In this document: piece by piece, positions 19,252 to 28,847 of the stretch
Numbering within the stretch: position 1 is the stretch's first letter
Layout: each line of letters opens with the position of its first letter
Assembly (NCBI GenBank): GCA_022539475.1
Contig: VCMS01000006.1
Span: 326,504 to 390,503 of the forward strand
Direction: 5' to 3'
DNA: 64,000 bases
Source: Gracilaria domingensis
Lineage: Eukaryota; Rhodophyta; Florideophyceae; Gracilariales; Gracilariaceae
The notes under the pieces: model-generated
What the model saw: the letters and a program-made list of their open reading frames with translations, nothing else
Told to the model about the DNA's origin: nothing
Databases searched by the model: none
Position numbers and translations under genes: made by a program

Positions 19252-21381
19252 ATGGCCGCGCACGAGTTGAACTTGCCGTCCTCCCTCACGCGAGTGCTCT
19301 CTGAAGTCAAGAGCGCCATATGGTTTCGCATAGGCGTTCTGCACGAGGACATGGGCGACTATGATCCCGCTCTCTCAGCCTTCGAGAAGGCCCTAACCCA
19401 CAACCCCGCAAACTCGTCCGCCTCCGCAAAAGCCGGTCTCATTCTTCTCAAGAAGGAGAGTTTCACGCGCGCCATCGATTACCTCGACGCTTCCGTGCGG
19501 AGAGACAACACCAATGCCGCCGCTTGGGCTGCTTTGGCGCATTGTTACCTTATGACCGATGATCTTGAGCACGCGTACATGGCGTATCACACCTCGCTGC
19601 AGCGAAAGCCCCAGCAGACTGATCCCAATTTGTGGTTTGGTATCGGCGTCTTGTACGATCGCCTTGGCATGCTGGAGGAGGCTCTTCATTCTTTTCATTC
19701 CGTTCTCACCGTCACCCCGCATTATCAGCGCGCTGATGAAGTGTACTATGCAATCGGTCTTATTCATAAGGAGCAGCACAAGTATGACCATGCCCATGAG
19801 TACATGACCAAAGTCATGTCTGTCATCAACAATCAGCAACCTGCCGCCTACGCCGAAGCTTTGTATCAGATCGGCCATATTCATGAACTTGCGGGCAGCA
19901 CCAACTCCGCTATGGACGCTTATCAACGCTCTATTCAACAGAATGCCAACCATCCAAAGTGCCTGCAGGCGCTGGCCGTTCTCATGTCCAAGACAGGCAA
20001 GCATGATGATGCGCTTAGTCTACTGCAACGCGCATCGCGTCTCGATCAGACCGACGCACAAATCTTCTATGTAATGGGAAGAGTTGCAATGGCAACCCAT
20101 AACTATCACGTCGCATATGAGAGTTATCAGCAAGCCGTGTACCGTGATGGGAAGAATGCCGATTTCTGGTGCGCAATCGGCGTGCTATATTTTCATATGC
20201 GTCAATATCGGGATGCCATGGACGCCTACACTCGAGCCATTCATATCAATCCTAGATTGCCAGAAGTTTGGTATGACATGGGAACACTTTATGAACTTTA
20301 CAATCAGTACTCCGACGCCGTAGATGCATACCAACACGCATTGCAGCTGCAGGCAAATGATCCGCTTACTAACGAGAGGCTTGCTATTGTGCAAAGGGCC
20401 ATTGCTACGCGAGTGGCACCACAGCAACCCTCGGCGCTTCCCCGAACTGCTGGTCCCCCTCTATCTTGTAATCCCGCTAGTGCCATGCGACCCCATACCA
20501 AGGCCGACTTTGTGGCGCGAATTGGTGCATTGCCACCCCCACCGCAAGTCCCTATTGCTCAGCCAACTGTGTCTACTACACCTTCTCACGTGCCCGATCG
20601 ACAAGTACTGCAACCTGCTTCATCCCCGCCTTCCAAACTGCCAGCACCAGCTATTGCAGCACCTTCACTTCCCGCGGTTGCGGAGCACACTGCAACTGCA
20701 GTGCATCCGTCGAGTGTGGTGGCTAATGTCAGAGATGGCGCCCTTACTGCTACGGCTGCCGCTGTTACGACCAATCCAAATAGTGCTGGGGCGATTGTCG
20801 CTCCGGTTATGACTAATGCTCCTGTTTCGTCTTGGAAAGCGGACGTGAATCCTTCTCCTATGGACACTACTATATCTATGCAGGAACCTCCGCCGTCGGC
20901 GGTGCATGTGTCGCCTCCAAAGCATGATCGCGATTCAGGTCGACGCAACGAAGTTGATATCGCTTCGCAACTCAGTTCGCATCGCTCACGATCACCTCCA
21001 AGGCCCAAACCCGAAGTTCATCCCGTGGGTCCTCGATCTCCGAATGTTTCTAAACCGTCTGTTGTGGATCAGCAAACACTGGCGTCGCAGATATCTGCCG
21101 ACAATTCTGTCGCTCATATGCGAAGCTCACAACATGCACCGGTACCCATTTCGAGTGCACCTGTAAACACTGGAATTTCTTCACTGGTCAATAAACGATC
21201 GCTAAGCCCGCCGCGGTCTCGACCCAACTTCCAGGAGGAGCCGGACAGACATGATCGGCAGGAAGTCGCGCAAGGTGGTATTTCGGCACATAGTCCCAAG
21301 ATAGCGATGTTGGTGGACGACGCACCTCTGATTCGCAACAACGTCGCTATCAAGCTCGAGACCCGGATCATATGGAAGTGA
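19252..21381 (+). CDS. CYC8: CYC8/SSN6-type TPR corepressor (N-terminal part, intact frame)
   Basis: Residues about 20-390 are consecutive tetratricopeptide repeats with the order and wording of yeast Cyc8/Ssn6 and animal UTX-type TPRs, e.g. WFRIGVLHEDMGDYDPALSA, LWFGIGVLYDRLGMLEEALH, YYAIGLIHKEQHKYDHA and VWYDMGTLYELYNQYSDAV. A Pro/Ala/Ser-rich disordered region follows. In the family this protein bridges Tup1-like WD40 repressors to DNA-binding factors. The frame stops at TGA 21379-21381, but coding-like sequence continues in other frames to 23281 (separate entry), so this is probably not the true C-terminus. ATG 19252 has a good CCATGG context. Confidence 0.88.
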   Translation: MAAHELNLPSSLTRVLSEVKSAIWFRIGVLHEDMGDYDPALSAFEKALTHNPANSSASAKAGLILLKKESFTRAIDYLDASVRRDNTNAAAWAALAHCYLMTDDLEHAYMAYHTSLQRKPQQTDPNLWFGIGVLYDRLGMLEEALHSFHSVLTVTPHYQRADEVYYAIGLIHKEQHKYDHAHEYMTKVMSVINNQQPAAYAEALYQIGHIHELAGSTNSAMDAYQRSIQQNANHPKCLQALAVLMSKTGKHDDALSLLQRASRLDQTDAQIFYVMGRVAMATHNYHVAYESYQQAVYRDGKNADFWCAIGVLYFHMRQYRDAMDAYTRAIHINPRLPEVWYDMGTLYELYNQYSDAVDAYQHALQLQANDPLTNERLAIVQRAIATRVAPQQPSALPRTAGPPLSCNPASAMRPHTKADFVARIGALPPPPQVPIAQPTVSTTPSHVPDRQVLQPASSPPSKLPAPAIAAPSLPAVAEHTATAVHPSSVVANVRDGALTATAAAVTTNPNSAGAIVAPVMTNAPVSSWKADVNPSPMDTTISMQEPPPSAVHVSPPKHDRDSGRRNEVDIASQLSSHRSRSPPRPKPEVHPVGPRSPNVSKPSVVDQQTLASQISADNSVAHMRSSQHAPVPISSAPVNTGISSLVNKRSLSPPRSRPNFQEEPDRHDRQEVAQGGISAHSPKIAMLVDDAPLIRNNVAIKLETRIIWK

Positions 21382-23281
21382 GTCCACAAACTCAGCGATG
21401 GTAGAGAATCCAGAGTCTCGCCTCCGCCGAATGCGAGCAAGGCTTCGCCGATTGAGGCTCGCACTGTGTCGAAGTGGGACCGGCGGAACGGCAAGGCGAA
21501 ACGCTGGACGCTAGCGAGGGCAAAGGAAACCCGCCAATGTCGAGCGGAAAACTCCAGATCGCGGAAAGACGATGAGACGTGGGGTCGGACAATGACTGAA
21601 ATGGTTTCGCAACATCTTTCGCCACCGCCTTGAACGACGGAAGTCGCCGTTATGGTGATGAGCGTGCTCCCCATTTTTCCCGGGGCGCAGACAACTCATC
21701 CCGGCACTCCGGGACTTCTTCGTATGAACGGAAACGTAGTGATGGTGGGATAAAGCGTCAGAGAAGGCATTTGGAAGACTCTGAGCGCTTTTCGCCTGAG
21801 GGGCCGAGCTCTCACAAGCACAAGGCAGACCGTCGACGGGAATCGAATGGAAGCTTAGATGATAAGGACATCGACAATCACGGCGAAGCCTCCGGTGCTG
21901 GTTCTGGAATGCTGGTGGCAGTGGCGCGTCCATTAGCGGCTCTGGAAACGTCGGAAGTACCGCCGGCGTAAGTGGCGCTAATGGTGCTGGAGGTAGTGCT
22001 GGTGTTAATGCTGGAGGTGGTGGTTCTAGGAAGCAAACTAGCGCAGGGTACCCTGTGCTTGTTAACTCAGGATCTAACGGAAGTCTGAACAAATTCGACG
22101 TTGAGGAGGCGATGTTGCCCAGACTTCCTCCGCTTCCCCTTAGTAGCAAGGCTGGTAATCGTACTCGAAGAAGTGAGGTTACCAAGGAGGGTTCTTTTTC
22201 CGAAGGATCTCGTCGTCGACCTCGTATTTCCGAGCCTTATGCATCGGACGAAAAGGGAAGTGAAGCAGAGGAAGGAAGTCGTGTGAACTCGAAACCCGTC
22301 GCTGCTTCAGGGGGTACGTCTTCTCGACTAAGCCGATCTCCCGAGTCTCGTGAGTATGGAGAACAGAGTAAGCGCACTGGAGACTCGAAGGAAGCACGGA
22401 CACCTATAGCTCGGCCGTTCGCATTCCGCAGTGTTCCTATGCCTTCCAACTCAAAGCATAGTCAACGAGGGGAAAATTCAAGTTCTGCACGGGAGTATTC
22501 TGGAGGAAATGACTCTGTTAGAAAGGAAGATCGCGATCAGTATACATCAAGTCCGACGAACTCGAGGATGCAGTCACCCACAAGAAGCAATCATGACAGA
22601 GCTGAATCGCACAGAAGTGGACCGAAACACAAGACTTCAGATGGAAGAAATACTGATGCGCACGGTGATATGAATAGAAGAAGACGAGACGACGATGGGA
22701 ATGGACGACCTTCTATGAGAAGAAGGGGTGAGGATGGGAAAGAGTCGCATCGTGAACGATCGAGTTCTGCTGGACATTCTGGACATCACGGGGGACGAGA
22801 GTACTCGCGTGATGGGTCAAGTGGAGAGCTTCCATTTGGAAGCGGGGCGCCAGCATCGTTCTCGAAGTCACTGTCCAGATCTGGCGCTTCTACTGGTCTT
22901 TCGTCGCCTTTTGGGAGCCGTAGGGGCAACGGGGAGAAAGGGTACCGTGGAGGGCATGGTGGTAACGGTGCAGATGGAGAATCAGATGATATGGATCGCG
23001 GGGATTCTGGGTCTAGAGGACAGAAACGAAAAGTTGAGGAGATTCCCAGTGATGATGGGGGTAGGGATAGCAGCCCAGATCGACGTAGTGGCAAGAATGG
23101 TGCTGGTCGAAATGGAGAGGCTGGTGTTCGACGTATGGGGGTTGGCGTTGGCAGCAAGGTTCATGTAGTTGAAGGCAGAAATGGAGCAGAAGTTGAGAGT
23201 CGACATAATAAGAGATTGAGATCAATTAATGGGCTGAGTGAACAGTCTGGGGACAATCGAATTCGTGGGAAAGAAGTTTAA
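21294..23281 (+). pseudogene. Frame-disrupted C-terminal tail of the CYC8-like gene
   Basis: Beyond the last secure CYC8 codons the Ser/Arg/Asp/Gly-rich disordered coding signal continues but jumps frames. It reads as SDVGGRRTSDSQQRRYQARD in one frame (21294-21404), SRVSPPPNASKASPIEA in the next, then NDGSRRYGDERAPHFSRG (21630-21950), then NAGGSGASISGSGN and on through a clean 408-codon stretch (22055-23281) with GSRGQKRKVEEIPSDDGG near the end. At least four single-base shifts are needed and no intron of normal size with GT-AG ends explains them. Either the assembly has indels here or the tail is really damaged. Similar composition and order suggest one original gene of about 1,340 codons. 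Confidence 0.6.
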
Positions 23282-24406
23282 GCTTTTTGTTTTTATGATA
23301 TTGCTATAGGTAGGGCATAATGTTGGGCGAGTTTTGTGCACATAAAAAGTCGTTGAGGCTTGAGGACGGATGGTTTATGCGCGGCATGGTATATCATATA
23401 CCGCCTCGTCGTTATGACGGTACATATATGGGCAGGATGGTTTAGCCTTGTAGGCGGCTCCTTATAAACCATTCTACACAGAAATCTTAGGAAGGTATGA
23501 CGAGCAGGGGTGTTGCTGAACTGTTGACTCACAGCTCAACACCGTGCTCGTCATACGTTCGTAGACAGCCAGTAATAAGAGAAGAGGGGAGGGTTAAATG
23601 ATTACGGAACGAAAACGTCGCTCGAGCGAGGCGGTTTTACGTACGCTTCACAGTACAGCACTTGACAACGCGGTGCTTTACAGCGGCGCGCACGTGGACG
23701 GGAAGAAAGTGATCTGGTGCTGCGGCTGAGGACGGCGGGCGGGTGCGCGTGCGTCTACGGCGTTGTGCAAGGCACTTGTGCGCGCGGCCGCTTTGCGACA
23801 ACGAGAGGGCCGCCCTTGCGCTACCCTTGTAGGCTGTGGGCTGTGGCTCTCTGCGTTGCCGCTTTGCGCGCAACAGAAGACGCGGCGCGGAGGATGACAC
23901 CTGTTCCGCGGGGAGCTGTACGAGCTTCCGAAGCGCGACGCAGCGGCAACGGCGCAGGGATGAACCGCGCCACGTGTGTCCGCTGTGCGCAGTTTTGGAG
24001 ACAGAGTGTCGGCATCGGCGGGCGGAGAAAAGGCAAATTGGGCGTGACGTGGAAGCTGCATGTGTATGACGTGGAAGCTTTCAAACGCCGATGGCGGCGC
24101 GCGCCGACGCTTCGATGGCTGTGCTCGTTTCTGTTGACGGCATTGGCGCTGCAGACGTGGTGCGCGATGCTGCGTTGGCGCCGCTTCCAAGTGCTGACGC
24201 CGCTGACTGGACTGATTGTTTTTATATCCGCGTGGGGAAGTATCTGCGCCTCTGCGCCTCTGCGCCTTGCGTGCGTCTGAGGCGCGCGTGCCGCAGCGCT
24301 TAAAAGACGGCCGTTGGCTTTGCACAGACGGACGGAAACCGCCGCCGCCGCCGCCGCCGCCGCTGTGTCTCACCGTGTCAAACCTTCCTCGCCGCCGCCG
24401 TGCCTC
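23282..24406. promoter_or_regulatory. Intergenic region: hairpins, then GC-rich promoter island
   Basis: The first 350 bases are AT-rich 3' flank with two foldbacks (GGTATAT-C-ATATACC near 23387 and the larger one at 23495-23556). From about 23640 the sequence becomes markedly rich in GCGC words up to the ATG at 24407, with a CCG triplet run at about 24341-24363 in the leader. The long open frame on the minus strand across this island is a composition shadow: it is Arg/His/Ala-rich with no family resemblance. Confidence 0.5.
23495..23556. repeat. Long imperfect hairpin, about 20-bp stem
   Basis: GTATGACGAGCA at 23495-23506 pairs exactly with TGCTCGTCATAC at 23545-23556; the inner GGTGTTG pairs with CAACACC after a one-base bulge. 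The loop is about 20 nt. It lies 214 bases beyond the CYC8 tail stop codon, so a role in 3' end or small-RNA formation is possible but not shown. Confidence 0.8.
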
Positions 24407-25402
24407 ATGAATACTACACCTTCTTTCGTGCCGCTTTCGTCCTTCGTGGGCGCGGCCCCGGCGCCCAAGCCGCTGCTTTGTCGCAGAGCGCGCGCGCATC
24501 AGGTCACAACGGCTGTGTTGGATACGCCGGCCAGCAACACTTACCTGCAGCGCCACGCCGAGGTGGCGCTGCGCAACTTTCTGACGCGCCGCGCGGTGAA
24601 TACCGTCATGTACTACATGCATGAACTGGGCGATAACATCACCCGAAATTGGCTCAAGTCCTTTGATGACTTCTCCGGAAAGGTGGAGGAGGACCGCTTT
24701 GTGGACGCCGACGACTACTTGCAGCGAATGATGAGGGCCGAAAGTGAGTCCAAAACCGTACAGATTTCTCATTTGGGTGGCAGGCTGGTTCGTAATTATG
24801 ACATCGTCATTGAGCCGTACCGCATCGCCAAGAGGATTTTTGCCATCCGGAAACAGCTGGCCGGCGAGTGGGCGAAGGATTTGCGATGTGTGCGGATGGA
24901 GAACCTGGAGATTCAGAGAATGGCCGTCGAAAGTATCCTTTGTTCGAACGAAGCTGAGTTACAGTCTAAGCGCAATCTCATCTTTGACAGCGATCCTTTC
25001 TCCAATGACAACTCACCTCTTCGCTATAAGAATTACCACGCGTTGAAAACACTAACTACGAGACATGCGGTGTCAAGACTATTGCCATACATTCGCGATT
25101 GTGGCCCCAATCATGACTACATGTATCTGCTGCAGTTTTGCAAGGCCTACGGCTCTATTGATGATGGTGATGATTTTGTCAAGAAGCTTATGGCTAAGCC
25201 GCTTGAGAACAGGACTCATCCCAACCATCTCATTCAGCCCAGGGGTCTTGCGCTGCAAATCCTGGAGCTGAGATGGGCAATTGCAGAGGAATGGATTTCT
25301 ATAATGAAGTTCATTCCGGAGGAACACATGCTGATGAACCGTAGCATTCTGGAACGTTCGGTTATGATGGAGGTTGACTCGGAGCGAGGCGACTCCAAGT
25401 AA
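24407..25402 (+). CDS. Plastid-targeted protein of unknown function with a duplicated ~110-residue module
   Basis: A 331-residue protein from ATG 24407; the frame is open further upstream but starts there at a non-ATG codon. The first ~45 residues (SFVPLSSFVGAAPAP, then basic RRARAH) look like a plastid transit peptide. Two similar helical modules follow. Module 1 (about 50-170) has ALRNFLTRRAVNTVMYYM, then DADDYLQRMMRAE, then RIAKRIFAIRKQLAGEWAKD. Module 2 (about 205-315) has ALKTLTTRHAVSRLLPYI, then DGDDFVKKLMAKP, then GLALQILELRWAIAEEWIS. Similar ALRNFLT...VMYY proteins exist, as far as I recall, in diatoms and other algae with red-type plastids; no function is known to me. Lack of membrane helices suggests a stromal protein. 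Confidence 0.7.
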   Translation: MNTTPSFVPLSSFVGAAPAPKPLLCRRARAHQVTTAVLDTPASNTYLQRHAEVALRNFLTRRAVNTVMYYMHELGDNITRNWLKSFDDFSGKVEEDRFVDADDYLQRMMRAESESKTVQISHLGGRLVRNYDIVIEPYRIAKRIFAIRKQLAGEWAKDLRCVRMENLEIQRMAVESILCSNEAELQSKRNLIFDSDPFSNDNSPLRYKNYHALKTLTTRHAVSRLLPYIRDCGPNHDYMYLLQFCKAYGSIDDGDDFVKKLMAKPLENRTHPNHLIQPRGLALQILELRWAIAEEWISIMKFIPEEHMLMNRSILERSVMMEVDSERGDSK

Positions 25403-25828
25403 GCAGCTTCCTGTTATGAAACTTGGGACTGTATATTAGTTTGTTGTGTTCGAATGACTGTTGTAACTGTGTTGGGGACGGGCTGATGTTGTCGATGGCT
25501 TGTCGTTTTGAACGGGAACAGCTCTTTTACTACTTTGTTTTCTCTTGAGGCTTTTTTGTGTGCTGCACACCAATTTTGTTACGACTACGGCTCTTGTTCT
25601 TTGGTCGTCGTCTTCTTGCTTTGAGCTGCCTTCCCTCTCGTATGCGCGTTCCACTGCTGAAGAACTTCAGTTCGTGGTCCCAGTCGCACGCAATGGAGGC
25701 GGTTTGCTCACAGTTGCTCTCAGTAAAATTGCGCCACACAGCGCATTGGATGCTTTGAATGCATGCACATGAGTGGATGCCACTTTCAAATCTAAAGCAG
25801 ATTTTTTTGAAAAGATTGCGCGCTCAAA
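25403..25828. other. Intergenic region
   Basis: About 430 T/G-rich bases between the duplicated-module gene and the SOD gene, both on the plus strand. Nothing beyond likely 3' UTR and promoter is visible. Confidence 0.35.
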
Positions 25829-26785
25829 ATGGACACAGATTACGATCTGAGCTCCGAGTGCGCCTCATGTTGGCCCAGATCTCACCGACGTCTGTCCGTC
25901 GCATGTCGCGAACTTCGATTGTTGTCGGCGTGTCGGGCGAGATTCAATGCCATGGCTGTGTTGTTCGTCTTTTCGACCTCTTTCTCCCCGCCATTGGTGC
26001 GCGGAGTGAGTACTTCGAGGACGCCGCTTGCTTCGAGACCGCGATGGACTTGCGCGGTTGCTGGCGGCTCCATCGTGTCGAGACGTGCGTTCTTGACACT
26101 TTCTGCTGCAGTTGTTGGCGCGGGCGCATTGGACTGGAGGGTCAGCGCTGATGCGCCCACTGCATTCGCATTGCCTGATCTGCCGTACTCGTATGATGCG
26201 TTACAGCCCTATATTAGAGAGGATATCATGAGAGCACATCATGATGCTCATTTTGCTGGATACGTAAAGAAATTGAACGTGGCTTTGAAGCAACTTGCTG
26301 ATGGCTCGGTGAAGGACGATGCTGCGTTGAAGAAATTAATGGCAAAACTAGATTCTGTGGGCGATGTTTCTTTAAGAACGCAGATAAGAAATAACGGTGG
26401 GGGTTATCTTAATCACAAACAGTTTTTCGAAACAATGACATCTGGCGGGTCTGCTTTATCGAACAAATGTGCACTTGCTAAACATATCGACAGACAATTT
26501 GGATCGTTTGAAAAGTTTGAGAAAGAGTTCATTGACACCGCCATTGGTTTGTTTGGATCCGGTTTTGTTTGGCTTGTACTGGACAGTGATCGGCTAAGGA
26601 TCACTAAGTACGCAAATCAGGATAATCCGGCTTTGGAAGGAGACGTCCTACCAGTGCTGGGATGTGATTGTTGGGAGCATGCTTGGTATTATCAGTATGG
26701 TCCGAAGAAAGCCGATTATATCAAGCAGTGGTGGAAGGTTGTGCATTGGTCTAGAGTAAGTGATATTTACGACCGCAAGGTTTGA
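25829..26785 (+). CDS. Fe/Mn superoxide dismutase with thylakoid-lumen Tat leader
   Basis: The last ~205 residues are an Fe/Mn-SOD: LPDLPYSYDALQP start, helix HHDAHFAGYVKKLN with the first metal His and gateway His/Tyr, NNGGGYLNHKQFF with the second His, GSGFVWLVL, and CDCWEHAWYYQYG with the Asp and third His. All four metal ligands are present; the usual second His of the HH pair is Phe. The leader is bipartite: a Ser/Arg-rich transit part, then SRRAFLTLSAAVVGAGAL (twin arginine plus hydrophobic core), ending in TAFA before LPDLPY, a good lumen-processing site. Import to the thylakoid lumen by the Tat pathway is inferred. ATG 25952 (MAVLFVFSTSF) is a plausible alternative start. The product dismutates superoxide to H2O2 and O2. 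Confidence 0.85.
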   Translation: MDTDYDLSSECASCWPRSHRRLSVACRELRLLSACRARFNAMAVLFVFSTSFSPPLVRGVSTSRTPLASRPRWTCAVAGGSIVSRRAFLTLSAAVVGAGALDWRVSADAPTAFALPDLPYSYDALQPYIREDIMRAHHDAHFAGYVKKLNVALKQLADGSVKDDAALKKLMAKLDSVGDVSLRTQIRNNGGGYLNHKQFFETMTSGGSALSNKCALAKHIDRQFGSFEKFEKEFIDTAIGLFGSGFVWLVLDSDRLRITKYANQDNPALEGDVLPVLGCDCWEHAWYYQYGPKKADYIKQWWKVVHWSRVSDIYDRKV

Positions 26786-28505
26786 AGATCACCCCTGCTG
26801 TGTTGAGCTTTCAGCGTTTTGGGAACCTGCTCAAATGGTGGTTTTCTGGTTTCATCCCAAAGGCTATCTGCTTTTGATTGTCCCACAACTGTTGCCTATG
26901 TTTGAGCTATGAAGGTTTCTTTGCTGTCAATGTGTCATGGGTGCAGCAGTGTTTGTATTGACACTTTGGGGGATGCTCAAGGTCTTGTCGATGAACCCCC
27001 TCAACGCTTATACAACAGGTTAAACATACGGACACTAGATGCGTGTTATTTTTATATTCCCGAATGCATCTGAGCCAGGGGCACGAACTATGCTCCTCCA
27101 GTCGGAGCTTCAATGTTGCACGAAAAGTGCTGAAGTGAGTATTGCAAACACCTCCCCGATGACAAGCAATGTACGGCTTCCAATGATCTAAATGGTTTTT
27201 AACATTAGATGATCGCACGTACCCTTTCATCACATTTAGAATATAATGAGGTGTTCAAAAGGTGTGGAGGGTTTTATATCCAGAGTTTTTGCACCTGGAA
27301 ACAGTGGATGCACTGGGAGACTGAGCTGCGGGATCGAACAGCCGTGTGGAGTCTTGGAGAGTGGACTTTGTTCACGTGAGGACCTTGAGTATACGAGAGT
27401 GCTCTTAATCGAAAGAGCACGTACCAGGTAAGAGGAAATAATAGCTCTCAGCAGTGCACTCGGGTTGTATTGCCCTCATTTGAAAGAGCACGTATCAGAT
27501 ATGAGGAATATTAATATAGCCCTTAGCACTGCACATTAGTTTTATGAATTAATCTCATCCATCTCTGCACAGGATGGCCATCCTCAGATAGAAATCGATG
27601 TGCCCTGAAGTGCATTGTGTTGGAAAAACACACCGCTTTCTTGAGGTAAATCGATGTGAGGACTTGTCTCGAAGAGCGAGTTCGATGATTCTTTGACAAC
27701 TCTTTCCATGAGTTAAAGCTTCATGTGATTGGTTGCGTTGGGTTTCATGAATCTTTTCAGTTTGTGCGATTGGTCGCCGTTGATGTTTTTGTGCTCACAA
27801 CAGCTCAATGCATGACATGAGTCTGGTGGCAAGTAAGGACGCCCAAAGAAATTATTCAACATCGTACGCAGAGAGATATCTACCTTCGGTAGGAGGGCTA
27901 CCTTCGGTATCATGTTGCAGAAATGAAGAGAATCAGTGAGGCATCGCTTCATGTCAAAGATCCGCGAGTTCCGATCGTGCGATTTGACATCGAGCCCCTG
28001 CAGAAGAGTGATGCGGCCGCAGCGCCGGACTGCAACTTGGCGCTACTGTAAGACTGTTGGCTTCGCCTACACAAGCCCGTGGCCCACAAGTTATGGGTGT
28101 ACACGGTAACGCAGCATGCGCAAATAATGTGGAGAAGTTGCCCAAATGTGGTTCAATACCAACTTTGTCGTCCAAGTGCTCCTTCATAGCGATTCTTTTT
28201 GCGCTTGTACTACGGTCATCTTGAAGAAGACACTATGCGCTGTCAAGCAGAACAAAAAACAAATTAACAGAAGCCGCACAAAGCACACGCTGCTATCATA
28301 AGTGTAGACTACTAACAACAGTAAACGCCACACAGTTGACACATCTTCTTCGTTGTTCTCGATAAGAGACTTTATATAGAAACGAAAATAACCACTCATT
28401 GACTATCACAGAACCACAACAGCCCGTACAAATACCAACCAAAACGAGTCGTTTTAAACGACCATCAATTCCAACTAGAAGCTGGCCAAGCATTTATCGA
28501 CCAAG
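26786..28505. other. Gene-poor intergenic region
   Basis: About 1.7 kb with only short frames. It holds a diverged direct repeat (27408-27530) and a short reiterated CTACCTTCGGTA (27880-27906). No RNA gene was recognised. Confidence 0.4.
27408..27530. repeat. Diverged direct repeat (~52 bp, period ~71)
   Basis: GAAAGAGCACGTACCAGGTA and following bases to GCAGTGCAC at 27414-27460 recur as GAAAGAGCACGTATCAGATA to GCACTGCAC at 27481-27530 with scattered substitutions and small indels. It looks like an old tandem duplication in noncoding DNA. Confidence 0.65.
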
Positions 28506-28847
28506 ATGGCAACCTCCATTGCCAACCAGCCCATTGATGACCGCGATTACATGGCTGTTTGCACAGCAGCAGAAATCGTTCGCGAGTATGGAGATGGACC
28601 AACATTTACGCTCCCCATGCTTCAAGAAGCCATATTCTTTATCAGACCTTCGATTCGCAACTTGTACGTTCATCAACTCAGTTTTCTTACATCTACAACC
28701 CCAAGGTTACGTTTGTCCACTAACCACTCTGTGTTTTATCTCTGTCACCCTCTATCTTTGTTGTTTGCAGTGTTTTGTGTTTGTTTCGCTTAATGAGTTA
28801 TCATCTTCTAATCTATGACCTCGTGCACACCTCACAACGCCATAAAG
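28506..28847 (+). CDS. Possible small two-exon gene, unknown
   Basis: ATG 28506 in a favourable AAGATGG context opens a 52-codon segment (MATSIANQPIDDRDYMAVC, then EIVREYGDGPTFTLPMLQ, ending FFIRPSIRN). A GTACGT donor at 28664 and a pyrimidine-rich ...TTTGCAG acceptor ending at 28770 would join it to a short second exon ending near 28847. The acidic/hydrophobic first exon looks protein-like; the second is weak. No family recognised. Read without splicing, the frame ends at 28793. Confidence 0.28.

Noticed and set aside
18516..19270. Several overlapping long frames upstream of CYC8
   Set aside because: Low-complexity products of the GC- and CT-rich leader; none has a plausible fold or start.
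21378..21413. A 36-nt intron (GTGAGT...CAG) as explanation of the CYC8 TGA
   Set aside because: It would restore the main frame, but is shorter than any other intron here and does not resolve the later frame changes.
23678..24772. 364-codon minus-strand frame over the 23.6-24.4 kb island
   Set aside because: Same composition effect; it overlaps the start of a credible plus-strand gene and has no domain.
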